55,643 nucleotides of DNA. It comes from Deltaproteobacteria bacterium (lineage in GTDB: Bacteria; Myxococcota_A; UBA9160; JAFDDA01). This document shows positions 8,942-17,589 of this stretch, piece by piece. The stretch's first letter is position 1, and each line of letters opens with the position of its first letter. Under the pieces are notes generated by a model. That model was given only the letters and a program-made list of their open reading frames with translations. It did not search any database and was not told the DNA's origin. Made by a program: the position numbers and the translations under genes. The stretch is from NCBI GenBank assembly GCA_019311105.1, contig JAFDDA010000002.1:1-55643 (forward strand). Direction: 5' to 3'.

Positions 8942-9183
8942 GTCACCCTCCTCGGGGCTCGAAGAAAAGCGTCATTTTGCACACATTCAGTATATTGCAT
9001 CTGTTAAAGTTGGCGGCAAGAATTTGCCTCGACCCGGGGATTTCCTCCCCGGACCACGCCAAGGAGCCCTCGACCCGTGGCGAGCTACAGCACCCCCCAC
9101 TCCCCCTCGCGGCCTCGGACCGCCTCGCGCCCCTCCAGCGCGCGGCTTCCTGTAGCGCCCTCCCGGGGCCTCGGAGCCAAGAC
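8942..9183. promoter_or_regulatory. Divergent promoter region between the two long operons
   Basis: This 242-bp intergenic stretch starts both long operons. An AT-rich core at 8967-9012 stands out from the GC-rich surroundings. It contains AGTATATT at 8989-8996, read as TATACT on the minus strand (8989-8994, a good -10 about 50 bp before the synthetase GTG) and TATATT on the plus strand. No convincing -35 at 17 bp was found for either. A hairpin with 7-bp arms CCGGGGA/TCCCCGG lies at 9034-9052 in the leader of the rightward operon. No other structure is evident in the GC-rich remainder. Confidence 0.4.
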
Positions 9184-9540
9184 ATGATCCTGTGGTCCAA
9201 GGGCTTGGGAAAGCTGGTCCTGAACATGCGCCTCTCCGAGCGCAGCGGAATGAAGGCCGACGCCCCCAACGTCGTAATCGACGGCACCATGGGCGCGCCC
9301 ACGTTCTGGAGCTACTCCGTCAACCTCGACGAAAAGGACGTGGTCGAGTTCCTGGAGCTGCTGATGCAGCCGGCTCCAGTGCGCTTCCTGATCGGGAGCG
9401 ACCAGCGCTGGAGCATGCTCGGATCCTCCCTGAGCGGAATCGGGCACTTCGTCGTCCGTACGATCTATCGCTTCCTCGGCGGCCGGGCCCAGCCCGCAGC
9501 CCAGGAAGATCAGACGGGGAGCGAGAATGGCCGGGCCTGA
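9184..9540 (+). CDS. Small unknown protein with WSKGLGK N-terminus (copy A)
   Basis: A 118-residue protein of no family I recognise. It begins MILWSKGLGK, has GTM at 34-36, Trp42, an acidic stretch DEKDVVEFLELL (49-60), RW at 75-76, and a moderately hydrophobic segment at about 79-98 that could be a membrane-associating helix. The protein encoded at 12892-13395 aligns with it over its first 100 residues, so the two are paralogs bracketing two CrtI-like oxidoreductases. Its end overlaps the first oxidoreductase by 14 bp, which argues for coupled synthesis. I infer an accessory or membrane-adaptor role for the oxidoreductase; nothing in the sequence shows catalysis. Confidence 0.75.
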   Translation: MILWSKGLGKLVLNMRLSERSGMKADAPNVVIDGTMGAPTFWSYSVNLDEKDVVEFLELLMQPAPVRFLIGSDQRWSMLGSSLSGIGHFVVRTIYRFLGGRAQPAAQEDQTGSENGRA

Positions 9541-11233
9541 GGCGGAATACGACGTCATCGTCGTCGGAGGCGGAATCAACGGCCTCACGGCGGCCTGCTA
9601 CCTCCAGAAGTCCGGGCTTTCCGTCGCCGTCTTCGAGCGGAAGCTCGAGGCCGGCGCCGGCTGCTGCACCGAGGAGGTCCTCCACCCCGGCGTGAAGGTG
9701 AACCTCTGTGCCTGCAACATGGTCACCCTCTGGTCCCCGGCCTACGCCGACCTCGAGCTCGAGAAGTTCGGCCTTGAGATGCTCACCTCCAGCGATTGGG
9801 GGATGTTCCATCCCTTCAAGGACCGCAGCGCGGTGATGTTCAACTCCTGGGACGCCAGCAAGCAGTACGAGCACTGGAAGAGCATCAGCGAGCCCGACGC
9901 CGAGACCTTCAAGACGGTCTACAACCTGATGGCCCCGATGATGGCCGACACACTCCAGGGGTCGCTCTTCAGCCAGGCCACCCAGGGCCCCGACGACGTG
10001 ACCTCCCCCGACGGCCTCGCCGCCGGCCTGCGCGCGCTGATCCCCTCGATCCCCGAGAACGCCCACGAGCTGAACGGGATCGAGATGGCCGAGGCGGTCT
10101 ACAAGGATGAGAAGATCCAGACCGCAGTCCTCGCCAACTGCATCATGGCGGGCTCCCACCCCTGGGATCGCGGGATGTCGGCGCTGATGCCGATCATCTT
10201 CCCCGTACTCCAGTCGGTCCACAGCGCCACGTGGACCTGCCGGGGCGGCAGCCACTCGCTGGTCCACGCCCTCGCCTCCTGCTTCGCCTACCACGGCGGA
10301 CGGCTCTTCAGCGGATGCCCGGTCGACGAGATGATCATGGAAGGCGACGAGGCCAAGGGCATCGCGCTCTCCACGCACGCCATCTTCCCCGACGCCGAGG
10401 TGCGCGCCCGCCGTGCCGTCATCAGCAACCTCTCGTGCCACCCGACCTTCCTGGGCCTGATCGGCGAAGAGAAGCTCCCCGACTGGGTGAAGAAGGGCGT
10501 CCACGCCTACAAGAACGACGAGACGGTGCTCTTCACCAACTACTGGGTCCTCGACAAGCCGCCCCACTGGGAGGGCTACCCCGAGGAGATCAACACCGCC
10601 TACGGCTTCAACTACGGGATGGAGAGCGTCGCGGACATCCGGCGCCTGGCCCACAACCTCGAGAACGACGAGCTACCGGACCCGCCGGTCATCTCGGGGC
10701 TCTCGGTCCAGGGCTTCGCCCTGGCGGACCGGACCCAGGCACCCGAAGGCCAGTACACGGTCATGTCCTGGGCGAACGTCCCCTACAAGATCCCCGGCGG
10801 ACCCGAGAAGTGGGACGACATTCGCGAGAGCTATGGCGACAAGGTCGATGCCCTGCTGCGGGAGTACAACCCGGGGATGATGGATTCCGTGGTCGCGCGC
10901 TACTGCAACTCGCCCCTCGACTACTACCGGAAGAACCCGAGCCAGGTCATGGGGAGCTCCACGAGCGGTGCGGTCAGCCTCGACTGGTTCGGGACCCATC
11001 GCCCCTTCGAGGGCTGCGGCGCGCCGCGAACCCCCTTCGGGAACCTCTACCTCTCGAACTCGATCTGGCCCTTCGGCACCTCGAGCCTCGGCGCCGGCTA
11101 CGTGGCGGCGACCATTGTGGCCGAGGACCTGAAGGTTCGCGAGGACCAGGGATGGTGGAAGGCCAAGGTGATGGAGGCCGGGCAAGAGGTCCTGAAGCAG
11201 CGCGGCATCGAGTTGAAGTTCAACATCGCCTGA
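9527..11233 (+). CDS. CrtI-like NAD(P)/FAD-dependent oxidoreductase
   Basis: A 568-residue flavoprotein of the phytoene desaturase-like group (COG1233 type, also related to PYROXD2). The N-terminal dinucleotide-binding motif DVIVVGGGINGLTAA (9-23) is followed by an acidic strand end FERK, and the C-terminus has NLYLSNSIWPFGTSSLGAGY, in the place of the usual FAD-contacting GxxxxPGG motif. It probably desaturates, saturates or isomerises a hydrophobic polyene or lipid substrate, near a membrane. It lies in a four-gene block with a second CrtI-like gene and the two WSKGLGK proteins. The substrate is unknown, and there is no phytoene synthase in the window. Confidence 0.85.
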   Translation: MAGPEAEYDVIVVGGGINGLTAACYLQKSGLSVAVFERKLEAGAGCCTEEVLHPGVKVNLCACNMVTLWSPAYADLELEKFGLEMLTSSDWGMFHPFKDRSAVMFNSWDASKQYEHWKSISEPDAETFKTVYNLMAPMMADTLQGSLFSQATQGPDDVTSPDGLAAGLRALIPSIPENAHELNGIEMAEAVYKDEKIQTAVLANCIMAGSHPWDRGMSALMPIIFPVLQSVHSATWTCRGGSHSLVHALASCFAYHGGRLFSGCPVDEMIMEGDEAKGIALSTHAIFPDAEVRARRAVISNLSCHPTFLGLIGEEKLPDWVKKGVHAYKNDETVLFTNYWVLDKPPHWEGYPEEINTAYGFNYGMESVADIRRLAHNLENDELPDPPVISGLSVQGFALADRTQAPEGQYTVMSWANVPYKIPGGPEKWDDIRESYGDKVDALLREYNPGMMDSVVARYCNSPLDYYRKNPSQVMGSSTSGAVSLDWFGTHRPFEGCGAPRTPFGNLYLSNSIWPFGTSSLGAGYVAATIVAEDLKVREDQGWWKAKVMEAGQEVLKQRGIELKFNIA

Positions 11234-11263
11234 GAGATCCGGCGGAGGCACCCGAGCAAACGC

Positions 11264-12892
11264 ATGGCGAACCTGGACGAACACTACGACGTGATCGTGA
11301 TCGGCGGCGGCCCCAACGGCCTGACCGCCACGGCGTACCTCGCCCAGGCCGGGGCCAAGGTCCTCATGCTGGAGCGCCACCACGAGGGCGGCGGCGGGCT
11401 CGTGACCGAGGAGTGGTCGGGCTTCCGCTTCAACACCCACGCGAAGCTGATGTTGATGATGGACGTGATGCCGCCGTATGCGGACCTGGCTCTCGAGAGC
11501 TGGGGGTGTCGCTACATCCAGCCGGACGTGGCCGCGTCGGTCCTGACTCGGGACGGCCGCGCCATGACCTTCTACTCGGACATCGACAAGACCGCCGCCA
11601 GCATCGCCCGCTTCTCTCCCAGCGACGCGGAGCGTTACAAGGAGGTGATGGCGGACTGGTACACGGTCGTGAACGAGGCGCTCATCCCGGCCACCTACTC
11701 CCTGCCGATCCCCATGCTCGACATGGTGGTGAGCTACCAGCAGAGCGAGATCGGCGAGATGGTGAACGAGATGGCCGAGGAGACCTTCCTCGAGACCCTC
11801 GACGCCGCGGGCTTCGACAACGAGCTAGTCAACACGGGCCTCCTCCATCTCGGGACGATGTTCGGGATCGATCCCGAGGGCGGCCTCGGCTTCCTGCTGC
11901 CGCTCCTGGCGACGCGCTTGCTCCACGCCAGCGTGATCGTGAGCGGAACCCACCAGCTGGCGGCGTCGATCTCGCGCGCAGCCAACGCCAGCGGGGCGCG
12001 CCTCGAGCGCGCCGCCGAGGTGACCAAGATCCTCACCGACGGGACGAAGGCGGTAGGCGTCCGCCTGGCCAGCGGCGAAGAGGTCCGGGCCACCAAGATC
12101 ATCACCACCACCGACCCCGAGACGACCTTCCTCGAACTGGTGGGCGCCGAGGTCTGCGATGCGGCCTCGGCCACCCTGTCGGACCAGGCGCGGAACTGGG
12201 AGTGGGAGGCCACCAGCCTCTTCGGCGCGAACTTCGCCTTGAGCGAGCGGCCCCAGATCACCGCCGCGAAGTTCGACCCCGACGCCGACCGTGCGTTGAT
12301 CAAGATCATGGGCGTCGAGACCGTGGACGAGCTCCTCGCCCACATCAACGGCGCGAAGGCGGGGCGACTCGGGCAGGCGGGTGTCGGCATGACCCTCACC
12401 GACTTCGATCCAATGCAGGCTCCCGTGGACCTCGAGCCGAACTCTGCCGTCGCGTCCTGGGAGACCCTCGCGCCCTTCGAGCACGAGGACGGCGACTGGG
12501 ACGATCTCCAGGACAAGGCCGCCCAGCAGGCCTTGGACACCTGGACCGAGTACGCACCGAACCTGGCCAACGCGACCGTGATCCGCAGCTATGTGAACCA
12601 CCCGAAGCACATCGCGGCCAAGCTCCCGAACATGAAGCGCGGCTCGATCAAGCACGGCGCCTACACGCCGACGCAGATGCTCTCCAACCGCCCCAACGCC
12701 GATTGCTCTTCCTACCGCACCCCCATCGAGAACCTCTACGTCGCCGGCGCGAGTGTGTGGCCGGGCGGGATGGTTCTCCTGGGCGGCGGCTACAACGCAG
12801 CCGGCGTGGTGGCGGACGACCTTGGAATCGACCGCTGGTGGGACGAGCCCGCCTACGTCACCAAGGCGCGCAAGAAGGGACTGACGGGCTGA
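11264..12892 (+). CDS. CrtI-like NAD(P)/FAD-dependent oxidoreductase (second copy)
   Basis: A 542-residue relative of the preceding gene. The FAD motif DVIVIGGGPNGLTATAYL spans about residues 8-25, followed by GGGGLVTEEWSGFRFNTHA, and the C-terminus has ENLYVAGASVWPGGMVLLGGGYNAAG, the typical PGG FAD-binding end of CrtI-like enzymes. The pair may act on one substrate in sequence or as a heteromer. The start ATG is 30 bp after the previous stop, and the stop is shared with the next gene through TGATG, so the WSKGLGK copy B is translationally coupled to it. Confidence 0.87.
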   Translation: MANLDEHYDVIVIGGGPNGLTATAYLAQAGAKVLMLERHHEGGGGLVTEEWSGFRFNTHAKLMLMMDVMPPYADLALESWGCRYIQPDVAASVLTRDGRAMTFYSDIDKTAASIARFSPSDAERYKEVMADWYTVVNEALIPATYSLPIPMLDMVVSYQQSEIGEMVNEMAEETFLETLDAAGFDNELVNTGLLHLGTMFGIDPEGGLGFLLPLLATRLLHASVIVSGTHQLAASISRAANASGARLERAAEVTKILTDGTKAVGVRLASGEEVRATKIITTTDPETTFLELVGAEVCDAASATLSDQARNWEWEATSLFGANFALSERPQITAAKFDPDADRALIKIMGVETVDELLAHINGAKAGRLGQAGVGMTLTDFDPMQAPVDLEPNSAVASWETLAPFEHEDGDWDDLQDKAAQQALDTWTEYAPNLANATVIRSYVNHPKHIAAKLPNMKRGSIKHGAYTPTQMLSNRPNADCSSYRTPIENLYVAGASVWPGGMVLLGGGYNAAGVVADDLGIDRWWDEPAYVTKARKKGLTG

Positions 12893-13395
12893 TGGAGTTC
12901 TGGTCGAAGGGACTCGGGAAGAAGACCATCAACCTCTCGCTCGCCAAGGGGGAATCCCTCCCCAGCGAGGGGACCGTATGCCTGCGCGGCACGATGGAAG
13001 AACCCGTCTCCTGGGAATACATCATGAAGCTGACGGGAGACGACATCATCGACTTCTTCGCCCTGCTGAAGGGCCCGACGATGGCGGATTACCTGTTCGA
13101 TTCGCCGCATCGTTGGCAGCTCTACAAGAGCATGGTCGTAGGCGGCATCCGGCTGGGCGTGCTGCTGGTGGTGGCCGCCGCGCGCAGGATCCTCGGCCGC
13201 GAGGTAGAGATGCAGGAAGTGAGCATCGAAGTGCCGCCGCCGAGCGTGCGCAAGAAGAAGACAGCGAAGAAGACGAAGCAGCGCCCGCTGCGCCGACGAC
13301 TCTCCGCTCACTCGACCGAAGCGCCGGCCATGTCCTCGACCGTCCTGCGGGACCGGACGGCGGAGACCCTGGCCGCAGGACCGGCCAGCGAATGA
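12892..13395 (+). CDS. Small unknown protein with WSKGLGK N-terminus (copy B), basic C-terminal tail
   Basis: A 167-residue paralog of the protein at 9184-9540. Shared points are WSKGLGK at residues 4-10, GTM at 33-35, Trp41, a helix like DDIIDFFALL (50-59) and RW at 74-75. A clearer hydrophobic segment follows at about 82-97 (GVLLVVAAA). A Lys/Arg-rich stretch around 120-136 and a Ser/Ala/Thr-rich tail are absent from copy A. This suggests an N-terminal cytoplasmic domain anchored by a single membrane segment, although topology is uncertain. Start and stop are coupled on both sides (TGATG before, ATGA after). Function unknown. Confidence 0.78.
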   Translation: MEFWSKGLGKKTINLSLAKGESLPSEGTVCLRGTMEEPVSWEYIMKLTGDDIIDFFALLKGPTMADYLFDSPHRWQLYKSMVVGGIRLGVLLVVAAARRILGREVEMQEVSIEVPPPSVRKKKTAKKTKQRPLRRRLSAHSTEAPAMSSTVLRDRTAETLAAGPASE

Positions 13396-14387
13396 GCCGC
13401 CCCCAGAGCGCCATGGTGGCCCCGCTCCAGAAGGCGCTCCAGAGCGGTGCGCCTCACCTCGGGCTCGAACGCGTGATCTCGGTGGAGCGATTCACCAGCG
13501 GCCTCTCCTCCCAGAGCTACTCGATCTCCGCCGAGACCGACGACGGCCCCGCGACCTGGGTGATGCGCCTCGAGCCGGAGCACGGCGTGATCCCGCCCTA
13601 CGACATCACACGCGAGTACCGCCTGATGGCCGAGGTCGGTGCCGCGGGCATCCTGGCACCGAAGACCCTGTATCTCGAAGAAGACGCCAGCGCGATCGGC
13701 GGGCGCTTCATGCTGATGGCCCACGTGGACGGCGTCGTCTACGGCAGCCGCGACCCGCGCCTGGCCGAAGACCCCGAGCTCCTGGCCACGGTGCAGGACC
13801 AGTTCATCGAGACCCTGGCGCGCATCCACGAGACACCCCAGACGGTGCTTCCCGCCTTCGCGGACGGGCCGACTTCGGCGCGGGCCGAGGTCGAGGTCTG
13901 CCGGCGACGTCTCGAGAAGATCGAACGAATCCCGGCCCCGATCCTGCGCCACACCCTGGACGTCCTGGACCGCATGGCGCCCGAGTCCCAGCGCATCGGG
14001 CTGCTCCACGGCGACTACCGACTGCCGAACCTGATGTGGAAGGATGGCAAGCTCGTGGGCGTGCTCGACTGGGAGCTGGCGCGCGTCGGCGACCCGCTGA
14101 GCGACCTCGCGTTCACCCAGACCGTTGGTATCGGCCCGTGCGCAGTCGAGGGCGAGCTGGCCCAGCGCTATAGCGAGCGCACCGGGGTCGAGATCGATGA
14201 GAAGCTCATCGTCTACTACAAGCTGCTCGAGCTCGCGAAGAGTTCCATCATCGGCCTGGGCGGCGCCTCCGACCTCGCCCAGGGCGGCGACGATCTGCGC
14301 CTCCTGTCTGTCGCCACGATCGCAACGGCGGGCCAGCCCATGCTGTCCGTGTTCCAGGCCCAACTCGAAGCCCTGCTGGAGGCTTGA
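13392..14387 (+). CDS. Phosphotransferase, aminoglycoside phosphotransferase (APH)-like family
   Basis: A 331-residue kinase-fold protein of the APH/choline kinase group. The catalytic loop LLHGDYRLPNLMW and the metal-binding GVLDWELARVGDPLSDLA are both present, and the N-lobe has VMRLEPEH at the ATP-lysine region, with Arg where Lys is usual. Relatives are often found next to acyl-CoA dehydrogenases and may phosphorylate hydroxylated acyl intermediates, as proposed for ACAD10/ACAD11-linked 4-hydroxy-acid catabolism. Resistance to antibiotics is not implied by the family name here. The ATG overlaps the previous stop by 4 bp. Confidence 0.85.
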   Translation: MSRPQSAMVAPLQKALQSGAPHLGLERVISVERFTSGLSSQSYSISAETDDGPATWVMRLEPEHGVIPPYDITREYRLMAEVGAAGILAPKTLYLEEDASAIGGRFMLMAHVDGVVYGSRDPRLAEDPELLATVQDQFIETLARIHETPQTVLPAFADGPTSARAEVEVCRRRLEKIERIPAPILRHTLDVLDRMAPESQRIGLLHGDYRLPNLMWKDGKLVGVLDWELARVGDPLSDLAFTQTVGIGPCAVEGELAQRYSERTGVEIDEKLIVYYKLLELAKSSIIGLGGASDLAQGGDDLRLLSVATIATAGQPMLSVFQAQLEALLEA

Positions 14388-14390
14388 ACG

Positions 14391-14843
14391 ATGATCCTGC
14401 TTGACACCTCCGAGACCCTCGCCGCCGTGCGGCGCTCCCTCGAGGCACACGTGCTGCCCGAGCTCGAGGACGACTTTGCGCGTGTCCAGGTGCTGGCGGC
14501 GCTGCGCGCCCTCGACGAGCTCGGTCACCGCATCGAGAACGGCGACCCGTGTGACGCCATGAACCGGAACATCGATGCGAGCGTCCGGGCCGTCGCGGAG
14601 GAAGCGCGTGCCGAAGCGCCCGAGTTCGCGGCGAACCTCAACGCGGCCCTCGACGTTGCGCCGGCAGCCGCCAGCCCACGTGAGCGGGCACGCGAAGTCG
14701 GCGACGCTCTCTGGCGACTGGTCTCGGACAGCGAAGAGCCGGCCGCCGCGCGCGTATTCGAGGTATTGCGCGACGAAGCGATCCGCACAACCGCCGAGGA
14801 TCGCGAGTGGATGTGCGACGAAGCGATCGCATCGCTCGTCTGA
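14391..14843 (+). CDS. Helical protein of unknown function
   Basis: A 150-residue acidic, Ala/Glu-rich protein predicted by eye to be almost wholly alpha-helical. It has no motif I recognise. It begins MILLDTSETLAAVRRSLEAH and contains two likely long helices around 40-75 and 92-125. It starts 3 bp after the APH-like kinase stop, so it is almost certainly co-translated with it and may be a partner of that kinase. Trp residues near 107 and 140 and a single Cys near the end are the only less common features. Confidence 0.65.
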   Translation: MILLDTSETLAAVRRSLEAHVLPELEDDFARVQVLAALRALDELGHRIENGDPCDAMNRNIDASVRAVAEEARAEAPEFAANLNAALDVAPAAASPRERAREVGDALWRLVSDSEEPAAARVFEVLRDEAIRTTAEDREWMCDEAIASLV

Positions 14844-14869
14844 AGCGCGACCCGGTCGGGAAGGAGTTC

Positions 14870-15394
14870 ATGCCCCCCACAGCCCTAGCAGCCCTCGCGC
14901 CCCACTTCTTCCAGGTCGCCTACGTGACGCCGGACCTGGCGGCGGGCGAGGCGTGGTTCCAGAAGTTGCTCGGGGTGTCGTCCTTCTTCCGGATGGAGAA
15001 CGTGACCTTCGGCCCGGAGTGCAGCTTCCGGGGGTGCCCGGCCGACAGCGAGGCCCACCTCTCCCTGGGCTGGCTCGGCGAGACCCAGGTCGAGCTGATC
15101 GAGCCCGTTCGAGGCGACAGCCTGTACGCCGAGTTCCTGGCCGACCACGGACCGGGCCTCCACCACGTCGCTTTCGAGGTGCCGGACTTCGAGGCCACGG
15201 TCTCCGGGCTCTCCGAGAACGGTCTCGAACTGGTCATGAAGGGCGCGCAGGGGCCGGGAAGCCAGTTCGCCTACTTCGAGACGGCGGCCGCCGGCGCATC
15301 GGTGGTCGAGATCCTCGGCTTCGACGATGCGATGCGGGGCTTCATGAAGCAGCTGAAGGAGCAAAGTCGGGCCGCGGAGCCCCGTCGTTCGTGA
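14870..15394 (+). CDS. VOC (glyoxalase/bleomycin resistance/dioxygenase) superfamily protein
   Basis: A 174-residue vicinal-oxygen-chelate protein made of two beta-alpha-beta-beta-beta units: HFFQVAYVTPDLAAGEAWFQKLLG near the start and GLHHVAFEVPDFEATVSGL in the second half, ending with SVVEILGF. The His and Glu residues at the usual metal-ligand positions are present, so a metal-dependent isomerase, epimerase or lyase is plausible; methylmalonyl-CoA epimerase-like roles are possible but not shown. I choose the ATG after AAGGAG rather than an in-frame GTG 63 bp upstream, which would overlap the preceding gene. Confidence 0.78.
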   Translation: MPPTALAALAPHFFQVAYVTPDLAAGEAWFQKLLGVSSFFRMENVTFGPECSFRGCPADSEAHLSLGWLGETQVELIEPVRGDSLYAEFLADHGPGLHHVAFEVPDFEATVSGLSENGLELVMKGAQGPGSQFAYFETAAAGASVVEILGFDDAMRGFMKQLKEQSRAAEPRRS

Positions 15395-15882
15395 TGCAGC
15401 AATCCCTCCACGAGCTCCACGCCCGCCAGGGCATTCGCGACACCCTGTCGGACTATGCCGCCGGGATCGATCTGCGCGACTGGCCGCGCTACCGAGCCTG
15501 CTTCACGGAAGAGGTCGATATCGACTTCGAAACCTTCAGCGGTTCGCCGGGCCAGCGGATTGCCGCCGACGACTGGGTCGCCGGCGTGAAGATGGGCCTC
15601 ACGGGCTTCCAATCCACGCAGCACCTGATCAGCAACCACCGCATCGCCGTCGAGGGAGACGAGGCGAGCTGCGTCGCGAACGTGCAGGCCCAGCACTATC
15701 TCCCGAACGATGACGTCGCCGATCTCTACACACTGGGCGGTTACTACGAAGACCGGCTCGTGCGCGACGCCGAATCCTGGAAGATCCGGGCTTGTCGCCT
15801 CACGGTGACCTGGACCCGCGGCGACCGCAGCCTCTTCGACCGGGCGGTGAAGCGCCTCGCAGACACGGACCCTGCGTCGTGA
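15394..15882 (+). CDS. SnoaL-like / NTF2-fold protein (copy 1)
   Basis: A 162-residue protein of the SnoaL-like NTF2 fold. It has the typical helix-then-strand opening IRDTLSDYAAGIDLRDWPRYRACF, then STQHLISNH in the middle and a final strand WKIRACRLTVTWTRGD. Members are small cyclases, isomerases, dehydratases or limonene-epoxide-hydrolase-like enzymes. The Tyr/Asp and His residues lining the cavity are present. A clear paralog is encoded at 17590-18003. The start is coupled to the VOC stop (TGATG), and the stop overlaps the next GTG. Confidence 0.8.
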   Translation: MQQSLHELHARQGIRDTLSDYAAGIDLRDWPRYRACFTEEVDIDFETFSGSPGQRIAADDWVAGVKMGLTGFQSTQHLISNHRIAVEGDEASCVANVQAQHYLPNDDVADLYTLGGYYEDRLVRDAESWKIRACRLTVTWTRGDRSLFDRAVKRLADTDPAS

Positions 15883-16811
15883 GCAAGAGCCTTCGCTTCG
15901 GGCTGGTCACCACGGACCAGGGCTGGCTCACGAACGAGCTCGGGGCCCTGGACGCCTCGAGCTTCGACGCGGTCTACGTCGTAGACCACCCCGCCTTCCC
16001 GGCGCCGGACCCGTGGACCTGGCTCGGCTTCGCCGCAGCCCGCACGGAGCGCATCCGACTCGGAACCCACGTGACGGGCGCGCCCTTCCATCACCCGACG
16101 GCCCTGGCCAGGGAGGTGGCGACGGTCGACCGGCTCTCGAACGGGCGCGCGACCCTCGGGATCGGGACCGGCTACGAGCGCGAGGACTTCGAGCCCTTCG
16201 GCTTCCCGATGCAGCCCTTCGCGGATCGGCTGGCCATGCTCGACGAGGTCCTCGAGATCCTGCGGTCCCTTTGGACCGAGGACGTCACCGAGTTCGACGG
16301 AGCCCACTTCCGCCTGTCGGGCGGCGCCCGCTTCGGCCCGAAGCCTGTGCAATCCCCCCACCCGCCGATCGTCGTGGGGTTGAACCGCGCCGGGGAAGCG
16401 CTGCGCATTGCCGTTCGCCACGCGCAGGCCATCAACACCTGGCAGCTCGGCCCGGCCCAGGTCCGCGATCTCCATTTCGAGCTGGAGGCCGCTTGCGAGT
16501 CCGCGGGCCGCGACCCCGCCACCCTCGAGCTGACCTCCGACGTGCTCCTGGCGCGCGATGCCAGCCGCAGCGACGCCGAACGCCTCGCCGTCCTGGTCCG
16601 CGACGCGGCCCGGTCCTGGGGCCGAAGCCCCAGCGTCACGGAATGGGGTGCCGAGGGCGTCCTCCACGGCGACGCCGAAGCGGTCGCCGAGCAGGCCGGT
16701 CGCTTCCAGGATGCCGGCGTCACCGAGCTCGGCGTGGCCGTGAACCACGTGGACGAGCTTCATTGGTTCAGTGAAGACGTGATCCCGCGGCTTCGCGGTG
16801 TCCGGAACTGA
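15879..16811 (+). CDS. LLM-class flavin/F420-dependent oxidoreductase (third copy)
   Basis: A 310-residue luciferase-like oxidoreductase. It contains RIRLGTHVTGAPFHHPTALA, then VATVDRLSNGRATLGIGTGYEREDFEPFG, both hallmark segments of the family, and a C-terminal QDAGVTELGVAVNHVDE. GTG is the start because GTGA overlaps the SnoaL stop by 4 bp. The RIRLGTxVT segment is frequent in F420-dependent actinobacterial-type members, but the cofactor is not proved. It is probably an oxidoreductase for a ring- or carbonyl-containing intermediate handled by the adjacent SnoaL and SDR proteins. Confidence 0.85.
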   Translation: MSKSLRFGLVTTDQGWLTNELGALDASSFDAVYVVDHPAFPAPDPWTWLGFAAARTERIRLGTHVTGAPFHHPTALAREVATVDRLSNGRATLGIGTGYEREDFEPFGFPMQPFADRLAMLDEVLEILRSLWTEDVTEFDGAHFRLSGGARFGPKPVQSPHPPIVVGLNRAGEALRIAVRHAQAINTWQLGPAQVRDLHFELEAACESAGRDPATLELTSDVLLARDASRSDAERLAVLVRDAARSWGRSPSVTEWGAEGVLHGDAEAVAEQAGRFQDAGVTELGVAVNHVDELHWFSEDVIPRLRGVRN

Positions 16812-16823
16812 GAGGAAGAGAAG

Positions 16824-17576
16824 ATGGGAAAGCTGACCGACCGCATCGCGATCATCACCGGAGCCGCCTCGGGGATCGGACAGACCTGCGCGGAGCTGTT
16901 CGCCGCCGAGGGAGCGAAGGTGGTCGTGGCCGACCTCCAGGAGGACACCGGCAAGCAGGTGGCCGCCTCGGTGGGCGGCACCTTCCAGAGGGTCGACGTC
17001 ACCGACGCCTCGAGCGTGGAAGAGATGGTCCAGGCGACCGTCGCGGCGCACGGGCGGATCGACATCCTGATGAACAACGCCGGCATCGACGGCGAACAGG
17101 CGCCCACCGCGGTCAGCACCCTCGAGAACTGGGAGCGGGTCATGGCCATCAACATGGATGGCGTCTACTTCGGGATGAAGTCGGTACTCCCGGTCATGAT
17201 CGAGCAGAAGGGCGGCGTCATCCTGAACACCGGCTCCACCGTGGGATTGAACGCCATGGGCTACTTGCCCGCCTACACCGCCTCGAAGGCGGGCGTCATC
17301 CATCTCACCAAGGCCGTGGCGATCGAGAACGCGATGCACCACATCCGGGCAAACGTGATCTGCCCGAGCGTCGTCGACACGCCCTTGCTCCAGCACTTCA
17401 TGAAGAACGCCGCCGACCCCGAGTCCGCACGTGCGGGGTTCGCGAGCCTGAACCCGCTTCCCGGGATGGTCACCCGGGACGCCGTGGCCAAGGCAGCGCT
17501 CTTCCTGGTGAGCGACGACTCGGCCTTCATCACGGCAGTCGCTCTCCCGATCGATGGCGGCTACACGGCACGTTAG
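16824..17576 (+). CDS. Short-chain dehydrogenase/reductase (classical SDR)
   Basis: A 250-residue classical SDR: cofactor motif TGAASGIG near residues 13-20, NNAG near 84-87, Ser in NTGSTVG, catalytic Tyr and Lys in YTASKAG, and the C-terminal DGGYTAR. The acidic residue after the second strand (VADLQED) favours NAD(H). It would interconvert an alcohol and a ketone in the pathway of this operon. A GAGGAAGAG ribosome binding site lies 6-14 bp before the ATG. It stops with TAG, which shows that TAG is an ordinary stop codon in this genome. Confidence 0.92.
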   Translation: MGKLTDRIAIITGAASGIGQTCAELFAAEGAKVVVADLQEDTGKQVAASVGGTFQRVDVTDASSVEEMVQATVAAHGRIDILMNNAGIDGEQAPTAVSTLENWERVMAINMDGVYFGMKSVLPVMIEQKGGVILNTGSTVGLNAMGYLPAYTASKAGVIHLTKAVAIENAMHHIRANVICPSVVDTPLLQHFMKNAADPESARAGFASLNPLPGMVTRDAVAKAALFLVSDDSAFITAVALPIDGGYTAR

Positions 17577-17589
17577 GAGGAGGTCCACG

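Noticed and set aside
10231..13395. Plus-strand open frame of more than 1000 codons over the CrtI-like genes
   Set aside because: Its composition is Arg/Pro/Gly-rich in the shifted part; only the last 167 codons (WSKGLGK copy B) are real, fixed by the TGATG junction.
13392..14387. Antibiotic resistance kinase
   Set aside because: The APH fold is broad, and the operon context of CoA and redox enzymes argues for a metabolic substrate.
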